Assembly: GCA_028822885.1 (NCBI GenBank)
Contig: JAPKCP010000089.1
Coordinates: 1 to 11,107, forward strand
DNA: 11,107 nt
Source: Yoonia sp.
Lineage (GTDB): Bacteria; Pseudomonadota; Alphaproteobacteria; Rhodobacterales; Rhodobacteraceae
Reading direction: 5' to 3'
How positions within the stretch are numbered: position 1 is the first letter of the stretch; every line of letters begins with the position of its first letter. Below are positions 1 through 7,287 of this stretch, piece by piece. The notes under the pieces are model-generated. The model worked only from the letters and a program-made list of their open reading frames with translations, did no database searches and had not been told where the DNA came from. The translations under genes were made by a program, and so were the position numbers.

Positions 1-1
1 C

Positions 2-61
2 ACTGCAAGCGATGAATACGCCGAAGCCCTCCTCAAATCCCAGTTCGCTGACCTGCGGTAA
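2..61 (+). CDS. C-terminal tail of an unidentified protein (partial, cut by window start)
   Basis: An open frame runs in from the left edge and stops at TAA 59-61. The visible 19 residues end in EALLKSQFADLR, a charged and probably helical tail. Base composition is GC-rich like lepA, so this looks like a host gene rather than part of the AT-rich segment that follows. Nothing in so short a piece identifies a family. It could also be a chance open frame. A second in-frame TAA follows at 68-70. Confidence 0.4.
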   Translation, partial: TASDEYAEALLKSQFADLR

Positions 62-85
62 GTTGATTAATCAGATGCCTTGAGC

Positions 86-241
86 ATGAACATGGCGCGG
101 CTGACAGACATGCTGGGGGAAGACCCGAACCGGCCTGAGTTTGATACGGTCGATGACCTTGGCGCGGTGGAGTTGGAGCAGGAAGTCATTCTAGCCGATC
201 TGTTAGGGAAGATCAGGCGAAAGCGGATTGGGGTTGCGTGA
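86..241 (+). CDS. Possible small protein of 51 residues, unknown function
   Basis: An ATG at 86 (alternative ATG at 92) opens a 51-residue frame ending at TGA 239-241. The product has an acidic middle (residues about 9-36, rich in D and E) and a strongly basic tail, KIRRKRIGVA. The codons look like host genes, with G/C-rich third positions, whereas the DNA just downstream is AT-rich; this supports real coding. I see no convincing Shine-Dalgarno sequence. The frame is the same as that of the preceding gene tail, 24 nt upstream, so the two could be a co-transcribed pair or remnants of one longer gene broken by the stops at 59 and 68. I do not recognise a family, and an antisense open frame covers much of it, so the call is tentative. 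Confidence 0.4.
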   Translation: MNMARLTDMLGEDPNRPEFDTVDDLGAVELEQEVILADLLGKIRRKRIGVA

Positions 242-394
242 GGCAAGCGGTACGTGGCGAGGACACACCCCACGAGTTGCTCGAAAAATTACAGCGTGTG
301 AATTGCTGGATAACGATTGACAAAATTATCAAGGACCCATCCTTCTAAACTCCTATAGAAAAATTCATATCAATTAATCTAATAGGTAAGTGTG

Positions 395-1276
395 ATGACG
401 GATCAAAGCGGCAAAGTGACTAGCCTCAGTCAGTATATAGCGGAAATAATATCAAATTCCGCTAGCAAGAATTTAATGTGTTATCGTGGCCAATCAGACG
501 CAAAATGGAAACCTGTTCCAGGAGTCTATCGTGATAATCACCACCGGCACGCAGAAGAACGATCAATTCGGGAGCTAATCTCAGACGCTCCTGAAAGCTT
601 CCGTCATGATAGATCGATGTTTGAAAAGTTGGTCAAGGCGCAACATTACAAGCTACCGACACGACTCCTTGACGTTTCACTAAATCCTCTCGTTGCTTTG
701 TATTTCGCCTGTGTCGGAAATCCAGAAGACGACGGGAGAATCTATACTTTTGAAATACTAGATGAGAGAAGAACTTTGCAGTTCGACAGCGATAGGATGA
801 GCTTAATATCAAACCTAGCGCGACTAAGCGACGTTGAGAGAGATAAGATCAATTCATATCTATCAAAACCCAGCATTGAAAAACACGGTGCAATAACTAG
901 TGCAAAATTCAAAAATTGGTTTAATCGCTGCCCAGAAGTTAAGCGTCTTGTTCAATTTGTGCGCGTGGAAAAACCGTATTTCCTGAACGAAGTTATTCCA
1001 CGGAACTTAAAGCAATATTACTTCGTGTGGCCCAAGAGAAGCCACCCCAGACTTGTCGCTCAATCTGGAGCATTCCTAGCCGCAGGTTTGTTGAAGTTTT
1101 CAGGGCTTCAAAGATCAAGATCAATTGATGTTAAGGAATACACTATCCCGTCAAATCACAAGGAAACATTACTAAGTGAGCTAGACGTTATGCACATTAA
1201 TGCTCGTGCTTTGTTCCCCGAGATAGAAAATGTTGCAGCTTATATTCAAAGCAAATATACTATTAAAAACGTGTGA
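395..1276 (+). CDS. FRG-domain protein (putative accessory/defence-associated gene)
   Basis: This 293-residue protein carries the FRG domain (Pfam FRG, named for a conserved F/Y-R-G motif). Seen directly are YRGQ at residues 30-33, the block QHYKLPTRLLD beginning at residue 83, and SLNPLVALYFAC at about 95-106, the classic signature of the family. The rest, to residue 293, has no motif I can name. It lacks a signal peptide and membrane segments and should be cytoplasmic. The biochemical role of FRG proteins is not established; they are often found among accessory and phage-defence genes. ATG 395 is preferred over GTG 392 because AGG at 384-386 then sits 8 nt upstream. The gene is clearly AT-richer than lepA, which it faces convergently 45 nt away, suggesting horizontal acquisition. 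It stands alone here, with no obvious partner gene adjacent on its strand. Confidence 0.88.
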   Translation: MTDQSGKVTSLSQYIAEIISNSASKNLMCYRGQSDAKWKPVPGVYRDNHHRHAEERSIRELISDAPESFRHDRSMFEKLVKAQHYKLPTRLLDVSLNPLVALYFACVGNPEDDGRIYTFEILDERRTLQFDSDRMSLISNLARLSDVERDKINSYLSKPSIEKHGAITSAKFKNWFNRCPEVKRLVQFVRVEKPYFLNEVIPRNLKQYYFVWPKRSHPRLVAQSGAFLAAGLLKFSGLQRSRSIDVKEYTIPSNHKETLLSELDVMHINARALFPEIENVAAYIQSKYTIKNV

Positions 1277-1321
1277 TTTCAACATATAGGCGCTTAACGG
1301 GTGCTGGGTTTGGATGTCCAT

Positions 1322-3121
1322 TTACCCATCCATCTTCAAAGCCGAAATAAACGCCTCTTGCGGAATGTTGACGCTCCCGAATTGCCGCATCTTCTTTTTA
1401 CCCGCCTTCTGCTTGTCCAGCAGTTTGCGTTTGCGCGTCGCGTCGCCGCCATAGCATTTGGCCGTCACGTCTTTGCGCAGCGCAGAAAGCGTCTCGCGCG
1501 CGATGACTTTGCCGCCAATCGCCGCTTGGATCGGGATTTTGAACATGTGCCGGGGAATCAGCTCCTTGAGCTTTTCAACCATCGCCCGCCCGCGCGTCTC
1601 TGCCCGGTCCCGGTGGACCATCATCGACAGCGCATCGACGGGTTCATCGTTGACCAGCACCGACATTTTCACAAGGTTATCAGTCTGATAGGCCGTCAGC
1701 ACATAATCGAACGACGCGTAACCTTTTGTTACTGATTTCAGGCGATCATAGAAGTCGAACACCACTTCATTGAGGGGCAGATCATAGACCACCATCGCAC
1801 GCGACCCCGCATAGGTCAGGTCCAGCTGGGTTCCGCGCCGATCTTGGCAAAGCTTCAGCACATCGCCAAGGTATTCATCAGGCACAAGGATCGTCGCCTT
1901 AATCCGCGGCTCCTCAATGTGATCAACGGTCGTGACCTCTGGCATATCAGCCGGGTTATGCAGATCGACCTGCGTTCCGTCCTTCATGAAGACGTGGTAA
2001 ACCACTGACGGCGCTGTCGTGATCAGTTCGATATCATATTCACGCTCAATCCGGTCACGGATAACTTCGAGGTGAAGCAGGCCAAGGAAGCCACACCGGA
2101 ACCCGAAGCCAAGCGCTGCTGACGTTTCCATCTCAAACGAGAATGACGCGTCGTTCAGCGCAAGCTTGTCGATGGCATCGCGCATGTCCTCAAATTGGGA
2201 GGAATCCACAGGGAACAACCCACAGAACACAACAGGCTGCGCAGGCTTAAAGCCCGGCAGTGCGACGTCGGTTCCTTTGCGTTCCGACGTGATCGTGTCA
2301 CCAACCCGTGTATCACGGACTTGCTTGATTGAGGCCGTGATAAACCCAATCTCACCGGGGCCAAGGACCTTCACATCTTGCATCTGCGGCCGGAACACAC
2401 CGATCTTGTCGATCTGATGGATTGTGTTGTTGGACATAAACCGCACGCGGTCATTTCTCTTCATCTGGCCATCGATGATACGGACCAGAACAATAACGCC
2501 AAGGTAGCTATCGTACCAACTGTCGACCAGCATCGCCTTGAGCGGGTTGTCGATATTGCCGATTGGTGCCGGTAGCCTCTTAACAATTGCCTCAAGCGTT
2601 TCGCGGATGCCAACGCCAGTTTTAGCGGAAACCCGTATCGCCTCTGACGCGTCCAGCCCAATCACGTCCTCGATCTGGGTCGCAACCTTGTCACATTCGG
2701 ACGCAGGCAGATCTATTTTATTCAGGACGGGGACGATTTCGTGATCCGCATCAAGGGCGTGGTAGACGTTCGCAAGCGTCTGCGCCTCAACCCCTTGGGT
2801 GCTGTCGACGACAAGCAACGATCCCTCAACGGCACGCATGGACCGCGACACCTCATAGGCGAAATCAACGTGGCCGGGGGTATCGATGAGGTTGAGAACA
2901 TAGTTCTCACCATCGTCCGCCAAATAATCGATCCGCACGGTGTTGGCCTTGATCGTGATGCCCCGCTCGCGCTCGATATCCATCGTATCAAGCAGCTGGG
3001 CCTTCATATCACGGGTGGCCACGGTGTTCGTCTCTTGGATGAGGCGATCAGCGAGCGTGGATTTCCCGTGGTCAATGTGGGCAACAATGGAGAAATTACG
3101 GATGTTTTTCAGGTCGGGCAT
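1322..3121 (-). CDS. lepA: Elongation factor 4 (LepA), ribosome back-translocating GTPase
   Basis: This 599-residue protein is a full-length LepA/EF4, the GTPase that binds stalled or misassembled ribosomes and is linked to back-translocation and 30S biogenesis. The GTPase motifs are clear: P-loop AHIDHGKS at 14-21, the switch region with RERGITIK at 51-58, DTPGH at 80-84 and NKID at 134-137. The C-terminal half holds the LepA-specific segments; the extreme end, with FGSVNIPQEAFISALK, is the lepA-unique C-terminal domain. The size matches the family (about 600 residues). The start at MPDLKNIRNF fits the usual LepA N-terminus, though no strong Shine-Dalgarno lies upstream. It is a host-like GC-rich gene and the only housekeeping gene in the window. 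It is flanked by AT-rich plus-strand genes, the FRG gene convergent downstream and the kinase gene divergent upstream, so it is probably monocistronic here. The assignment is essentially certain. Confidence 0.98.
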   Translation of the reverse strand: MPDLKNIRNFSIVAHIDHGKSTLADRLIQETNTVATRDMKAQLLDTMDIERERGITIKANTVRIDYLADDGENYVLNLIDTPGHVDFAYEVSRSMRAVEGSLLVVDSTQGVEAQTLANVYHALDADHEIVPVLNKIDLPASECDKVATQIEDVIGLDASEAIRVSAKTGVGIRETLEAIVKRLPAPIGNIDNPLKAMLVDSWYDSYLGVIVLVRIIDGQMKRNDRVRFMSNNTIHQIDKIGVFRPQMQDVKVLGPGEIGFITASIKQVRDTRVGDTITSERKGTDVALPGFKPAQPVVFCGLFPVDSSQFEDMRDAIDKLALNDASFSFEMETSAALGFGFRCGFLGLLHLEVIRDRIEREYDIELITTAPSVVYHVFMKDGTQVDLHNPADMPEVTTVDHIEEPRIKATILVPDEYLGDVLKLCQDRRGTQLDLTYAGSRAMVVYDLPLNEVVFDFYDRLKSVTKGYASFDYVLTAYQTDNLVKMSVLVNDEPVDALSMMVHRDRAETRGRAMVEKLKELIPRHMFKIPIQAAIGGKVIARETLSALRKDVTAKCYGGDATRKRKLLDKQKAGKKKMRQFGSVNIPQEAFISALKMDG

Positions 3122-3322
3122 GGGTCGGATCGCCTATGTACAATGGGTGATTTTCCATGCCCTGTGAGGGGGGGATTTGCAAGGGCGTCTGTAGTCAACG
3201 GGGGCGTGTTTATCCCTCAGCCAATGTCGATCAGAAATTTTGCGTGGCACACACGCCCACAACGAGGGATTGTTTCACACGCATCACCTTTCAATCCATA
3301 TGATACCTGCTATTTTCAACAC
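3122..3322. other. Divergent intergenic region between lepA and the kinase gene
   Basis: This 201-nt stretch must contain the start signals of lepA (leftward) and of the kinase gene (rightward). It shifts from GC-rich next to lepA to AT-richer near the kinase. A TATGAT hexamer at 3299-3304 lies 18 nt before the kinase ATG and could be a -10 element, but no good -35 is at proper distance. A minus-strand TTGACT (3193-3198) could be a -35 for lepA, but no convincing -10 follows it. An open frame on the plus strand continues through the region from inside lepA; it is not believed to be coded. Confidence 0.5.
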
Positions 3323-4492
3323 ATGAATGAAAAAAGCGTGTCCAGCAGCAGGTTGCCTGCCGTCATCGAATTTAATCGCCCTAAAAAATACAAGGCGATC
3401 AAGCGGCTAGGGAGTGGCGCCTGTGGCGAAACGGTCCATGTCTTTGATGAAGAAATCGAATGTGATTTTGTAGCGAAAAAGTTTGCACCCATCATAAGTC
3501 GGCAAGATGATCCGAGTTTATTCCAAGAATTGATGAGTCGCTTCAAGCGGGAGGCAAAGATACTCTTTCGCCTCAGTCACCCAGGAATCGTTCGTGTCTA
3601 CAATTTCTTTGATTATCCAGAAATCGACACAGCGTTCATCTTAATGGAAATGATCGATGGCAAGAACATTATCGACTATTTGGCGCTCAATCCAACGCAT
3701 CTTGATCGCCTACTAAAAGAGGCTGTCGAAGCATTTTCTCATCTAGAAGTGAAAGAGATTTTGCATCGCGATATTCGCCCAGATAATATTCTGGTTGATG
3801 CTAATGGAACACTCAAGGTTATCGATTTTGGCTTTGGCAAAGATTTGACCCAGCATGCCAATTCTGGTGGAAAGAGCATTTATCTAAACTGGTGGTGCCA
3901 AGTGCCTGAGGATTTTGATGATGGTATTTACGACGTTACGACAGAAGTATATTTTGTTGGGATGCTATTCAGGAAAATCATCAAAGACGGAAATTTAACA
4001 GACTCAAGGCATACGTCTCTCGTCAACAAAATGAGCCGCTTTGAAAGAGCCACTAGACCACAATCTTTCGCGGAAGTGTCCAGAGAAATATCCTCTGGCC
4101 CTAAACAGAATATCGAGTTTGGCGATCATGACCTCCAAGTATATCGCGATTTTTCGTCCCAGCTAGAATATGTTGTCGCTTCAATCGAAGAAGGCGCAGC
4201 TTACAATCTCGAGCCGGAAGCTATTCTTAGCGATTTGAATGCACTATACGAAACAACAATGCTTGAAACTGACATTCCCAATCCTAGTAACTTGGCTCGA
4301 ATCTTTATTCTGGGCACATATCGATTCTACCCTAAGAATGAGTTTCCTACTTCATTGCTCAAGGACTTTATCGATCTATTCTCCACGGCATCAGGCCAAA
4401 AGCGAGCTATCATATTATCGAACATTTCTTCCAAACTAGATGCGATCAGACGAGTTTCGCCACCAGGGCTGGGCGATGAAATTCCTTTCTAA
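3323..4492 (+). CDS. Eukaryotic-type Ser/Thr protein kinase with an uncharacterised C-terminal region
   Basis: This 389-residue protein has a Hanks-type kinase fold. Visible motifs in order: glycine loop GSGACG (30-35), ATP-binding lysine K52 in FVAKK, the helix-C glutamate probably E77, catalytic loop HRDIRPDN (148-155, with D150 and N155), DFG (168-170), and PED (195-197) in place of APE. The usual catalytic-loop lysine is Arg152. Key residues are otherwise intact, so it is probably active on Ser/Thr residues of unknown targets. The kinase domain ends around 265. Residues about 270-389 are helical-looking and match nothing I know. No transmembrane segment or PASTA repeat is seen, so it should be cytosolic. 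ATG 3323 is chosen because the glycine loop then begins 30 residues in; the open frame extends upstream only as an antisense shadow of lepA. There is no clear ribosome site, so leaderless translation is possible. It is AT-rich relative to its neighbours, suggesting transfer. Confidence 0.87.
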   Translation: MNEKSVSSSRLPAVIEFNRPKKYKAIKRLGSGACGETVHVFDEEIECDFVAKKFAPIISRQDDPSLFQELMSRFKREAKILFRLSHPGIVRVYNFFDYPEIDTAFILMEMIDGKNIIDYLALNPTHLDRLLKEAVEAFSHLEVKEILHRDIRPDNILVDANGTLKVIDFGFGKDLTQHANSGGKSIYLNWWCQVPEDFDDGIYDVTTEVYFVGMLFRKIIKDGNLTDSRHTSLVNKMSRFERATRPQSFAEVSREISSGPKQNIEFGDHDLQVYRDFSSQLEYVVASIEEGAAYNLEPEAILSDLNALYETTMLETDIPNPSNLARIFILGTYRFYPKNEFPTSLLKDFIDLFSTASGQKRAIILSNISSKLDAIRRVSPPGLGDEIPF

Positions 4493-5901
4493 ATTTCGCC
4501 CAAAACCGCCCCCGGATTCATCACACCAACCGGGTCCAGCGCCGCTTTAATGCTCCGCATCATAGCGAGTTTTACAGGGTCTCCGTATTTCTGAAGGTCA
4601 CCAACTTTTAACCTGCCTATGCCATGCTCTGCGCTGACTGATCCACCAAAGGAATGGCACAGGTCGTGCACGCATGTTTTGACCGCTTCGCGCAGGTGTT
4701 CGTAATCTGCCCGCGATTTTCCGGGTACGGGGAAGACGTTGTAGTGCAGGTTGCCGTCGCCCAAGTGGCCGAAGCAATTGATCCGGAAATCTCCGATTTC
4801 GGCAAGCGCCGGTGCGCCTGCTGCAATGAAATCTGGGATCATGGAGAGTGGAACAGAGATGTCATGGGACGAAACGGAGCCGATGCGTCGGTTCCCCTCG
4901 GGGATGTTTTCGCGCACGTCCCAAAAGGCTTGGCGTTGCGCCGCTGATTGGGCGATGACGCCGTCAGTAACGAGGCCTTTTTCGACGGCCGCCTCAAACA
5001 GGTTCATGAGGGCCTCATCCGGCACCAGACCCTTCGGTAGGCCTACGTCAATCAGCACCATCCAGTCAGGTTGATCTGTGAAAGGTTGTTTAATATTTGG
5101 TCCTGTTTCAGCTAAGAAATCAAGACCTTGCCGATGAATAATCTCAAAGGCGGACAGCCCATCTCCGATGTGCTCCCCCGCCAAAGCCAGCAGATCAAGC
5201 GCCGCTGTGGGCGATGGCACCGCCATGAACGCCGCCCCAATGTTGGCCGGTTGCGGCACTAATTTGAGCGCAGCCGCCGTGATTACCCCCAGCGTACCTT
5301 CCGCCCCAATGATCAGGTCCCGCAGGTCGTAGCCAGTATTGTCTTTACGCAGTCGCGAGAGCCCGTGCCAGATTGTACCATCGGGGCGAACGACTTCAAG
5401 ACCAAGGCAAAGCGCGCGCGCATTGCCATATCGTAGGACGTTCACGCCACCTGCATTGGTTGCAAGAAGACCCCCAATCCGGGCTGATCCTTCAGACGCG
5501 AGGGACAGGGGAAACAGGCGATTCACGTCAGTCGCTGCGTTTTGAACATCCGCGAGGATGCACCCTGCTTCTGCGATAAGGACGTTTTCGGTTGGGTAGT
5601 TCGCGCGAATTTTAGTCATGCGTTCGAGGGATAACACGATGGGCGCTGGCCCAGTTTGCATCAGTTGCCCGCCAACAAGGCCCGTTCCCCCACTGTACGG
5701 CACGATCCCGATAGCAGCCTCGTTACAGGCTTTGACGATATGCGCGACTTCATCCGTACTTGCCGGGGCCAACACGATCCCCTGCCCTTTCCAACGACCA
5801 CGTGGTTCCGTCAGGTAACTGTCGGATGCTTCCTTTATCGTCCCTTTGGAGAGTGTGAGGGTGTCGATAAACGCCGTCGTCGCAGGATTGAGGTTGGACA
5901 T
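4489..5901 (-). CDS. FAD-binding oxidoreductase of the GlcD / D-2-hydroxy-acid dehydrogenase family
   Basis: This 470-residue flavoprotein belongs to the VAO-type family of GlcD, D-lactate dehydrogenase (cytochrome) and D-2-hydroxyglutarate dehydrogenase, which oxidise a D-2-hydroxy acid to the 2-oxo acid. The FAD domain shows PYSGGTGLVGGQ (68-79), GSARIGGLLATNAGG (138-152) and the GAEGTLGVIT block near 199-208. The C-terminal substrate/metal domain shows HLGDGNLH (379-386) and SAEHGIG (423-429), both carrying catalytic or metal-binding histidines. ATG 5901 is chosen over an earlier in-frame ATG at 6036 because MSNLNP matches the usual compact N-terminus and starts 1 nt after the RraA-like gene's stop. 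It ends the operon; its TAG stop overlaps the stop of the convergent kinase gene. In this pathway it probably oxidises a hydroxy-acid intermediate or cleavage product. The exact substrate cannot be told from sequence. Confidence 0.92.
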   Translation of the reverse strand: MSNLNPATTAFIDTLTLSKGTIKEASDSYLTEPRGRWKGQGIVLAPASTDEVAHIVKACNEAAIGIVPYSGGTGLVGGQLMQTGPAPIVLSLERMTKIRANYPTENVLIAEAGCILADVQNAATDVNRLFPLSLASEGSARIGGLLATNAGGVNVLRYGNARALCLGLEVVRPDGTIWHGLSRLRKDNTGYDLRDLIIGAEGTLGVITAAALKLVPQPANIGAAFMAVPSPTAALDLLALAGEHIGDGLSAFEIIHRQGLDFLAETGPNIKQPFTDQPDWMVLIDVGLPKGLVPDEALMNLFEAAVEKGLVTDGVIAQSAAQRQAFWDVRENIPEGNRRIGSVSSHDISVPLSMIPDFIAAGAPALAEIGDFRINCFGHLGDGNLHYNVFPVPGKSRADYEHLREAVKTCVHDLCHSFGGSVSAEHGIGRLKVGDLQKYGDPVKLAMMRSIKAALDPVGVMNPGAVLGEI

Positions 5902-5902
5902 A

Positions 5903-6598
5903 TCAGGTGCGGGCTTTCTCAAATGCCGTCCAAGCGGCTTCAAATTTGTCAAAATCGAACCCGGGCTGTTTTGCAGGCCCAAGAACAAGCTGTTCAGTGT
6001 CCTGCATCTTTTGGATTGCATCGGCAAGGTGATCAACCACTTCTGGCGGGATCACAACCGCTCCGTGCCGGTCAGCATGGATCAAATCACCTTGATTTAC
6101 AGTCATCCCAAAGATCGTGACGGGCGTGCCAAGCTCTGTTACATGCACAAAACCATGGCTCGGCCCGATAGAGCCTGCAATCACAGGATAACCGTCAGCC
6201 ATGTCGCCAAGATCGCGCATCACACCGTTGGTCAGCGTCCCCGAAAGACCAAAACCCTTGTGGATGGTCGTATTTACTTCGCCCCAGAACGCCCCGATTG
6301 CATTGGGGAAATCTGTGTCTTCAACGACTGCAACACCGGGGCACGGCGCCTCTGCCATGGCCTTGTAGTAGGCCATGCGACGGGTACGGATAATGACAGG
6401 GTTTTCGCTTGGCGGGCTGACGGCTTGGATTTTCGCAGTCACGGCATACCCGACAACAGGTGGGTCGTCCGGCGCAGAACACAGCATCGTTCCGCGCGTG
6501 AAAGCGTTGAAGCCGCGTTTGCCTTGTGCCACTTCGATCGCATTACAAACTGTGGGCGTATCCACAGACCGGAGTAGGTCGAGTAGGTCGTTCTTCAT
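5903..6598 (-). CDS. RraA-like / HMG-CHA aldolase family protein
   Basis: This 231-residue protein belongs to the RraA-like fold, which includes 4-hydroxy-4-methyl-2-oxoglutarate / 4-carboxy-4-hydroxy-2-oxoadipate aldolase (retro-aldol cleavage releasing pyruvate) and the RNase E regulator RraA. Visible are GAFWGE (102-107, with E107), NGVMRD (124-129, carrying the Arg128-Asp129 pair typical of the aldolase metal/pyruvate site) and GDLIHADRHGAVVIP (170-184, D176). These conserved acidic and Arg residues favour a catalytic aldolase or related lyase over a pure RNase E regulator, and the catabolic context supports that. The start ATG overlaps the hydrolase stop as ATGA, with a strong GGAGG at 6603-6607. 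The stop lies 1 nt before the downstream FAD gene. The substrate is inferred to be a 4-hydroxy-2-oxo acid, but this is not shown. Confidence 0.9.
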   Translation of the reverse strand: MKNDLLDLLRSVDTPTVCNAIEVAQGKRGFNAFTRGTMLCSAPDDPPVVGYAVTAKIQAVSPPSENPVIIRTRRMAYYKAMAEAPCPGVAVVEDTDFPNAIGAFWGEVNTTIHKGFGLSGTLTNGVMRDLGDMADGYPVIAGSIGPSHGFVHVTELGTPVTIFGMTVNQGDLIHADRHGAVVIPPEVVDHLADAIQKMQDTEQLVLGPAKQPGFDFDKFEAAWTAFEKART

Positions 6599-7287
6599 GT
6601 GGCCTCCAACCAGCGGGCAAGCGCCGCCGTGGTTTGTTCTGGTTGTTCAAGGGTAGGCAAATGCCCCGCCTTTTCAATGATTTTCAAGGTCGATCGCGCG
6701 ATCAGGTCGTGCATGCTTTCGTGCCGATGCACTGGGCACAACATATCGTCACGACCACACAGGATGAGAGTTGGGATAGCGCATGCTTGCAATGTCACCG
6801 TTTGATCTGGGCGGTTTTGCAACGCGCGCGATTGGGCCACAAAAACCTCTGGCCCAAGCTTCTTCGCCATCTCTAAGCATAGGTCCAGAATGCGAGCCCG
6901 GTGTGGCCCATCTGTTAAATAGTTCGGCTTCATCTCATCGCGCATCACAGCTTCAAGCTTGCCCATTTGCACTTTTTCAATCTGAGGCTCACGTCGGGCT
7001 TGAATTTCAACAGTCTCGGCGCGATGGTTGGTGTCGAGCAGCGCAATCCGGTCGACACGGTCCGGCGCAAGACGCAGAACTTCCATCGCGACGATGCCGC
7101 CCATGGACAGGCCTGCGAGCGCAAATAATGGTGGTGCATCCCGTAAAATAAGGGCGGCAGAAGCAGTCACAGTATCCTCACGCATCGGTGCAACATGGAC
7201 AGCCCTCGAACTTGAGAATGCTGCAATTTGAGCTTCAAAAAGCCGCGCGTCACACATCATTCCGGGCAGTAGGACAAGCGGCGTCAT
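6595..7287 (-). CDS. Alpha/beta hydrolase (230 residues)
   Basis: This is a compact alpha/beta-hydrolase-fold enzyme. The nucleophile elbow GLSMGG (59-64) gives Ser61, the acid is Asp180 or Asp181 in CGRDD, and the base is His209 in AGHLPTLEQP. The N-terminus starts directly with the first strand (PLVLLPGMM, 3-11) and has no signal peptide, so it is cytoplasmic. Family relatives include enol-lactone hydrolases, C-C bond hydrolases of ring-cleavage pathways and carboxylesterases. The ATG overlaps the stop of the MetE-like gene in an ATGA quadruplet, and its own TGA overlaps the next start the same way. In this operon a lactonase, thioesterase-like or C-C hydrolase step is likely, but the sequence does not choose among them. 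It resembles 3-oxoadipate enol-lactonase only at the family level. Confidence 0.93.
   Translation of the reverse strand: MTPLVLLPGMMCDARLFEAQIAAFSSSRAVHVAPMREDTVTASAALILRDAPPLFALAGLSMGGIVAMEVLRLAPDRVDRIALLDTNHRAETVEIQARREPQIEKVQMGKLEAVMRDEMKPNYLTDGPHRARILDLCLEMAKKLGPEVFVAQSRALQNRPDQTVTLQACAIPTLILCGRDDMLCPVHRHESMHDLIARSTLKIIEKAGHLPTLEQPEQTTAALARWLEAT

Noticed and set aside
317..349. TTGACA at 317-322 as a promoter for the FRG gene
   Set aside because: The -35 match is perfect, but the best -10-like sequence (TTCTAA, 343-348) is 20 nt away and poor, so no promoter is called.
1311..1332. TGGATG/CATCCA inverted repeat between the FRG gene and lepA as a bidirectional terminator
   Set aside because: The 6-bp stem has a 10-nt loop and no T run on either strand, and it partly lies in the lepA coding end.
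1301..1735. Plus-strand 144-residue open frame opposite the end of lepA
   Set aside because: Low-complexity R/H/L-rich translation typical of antisense to a GC-rich gene; lepA is certain on the other strand.
2741..3322. Open frame upstream of and in frame with the kinase, giving a 583-residue product
   Set aside because: It lies antisense to lepA and reads as its shadow; the kinase fold begins normally from ATG 3323.
5902..6036. 45-residue N-terminal extension of the FAD oxidoreductase from an ATG at 6036
   Set aside because: It overlaps the RraA-like gene, resembles no family N-terminus, and ATG 5901 sits in the coupled position 1 nt after the upstream stop.
5846..6577. Long plus-strand open frame opposite the RraA-like gene
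   Set aside because: Its product has no recognisable domain and it is fully explained as the antisense of a well-supported gene.
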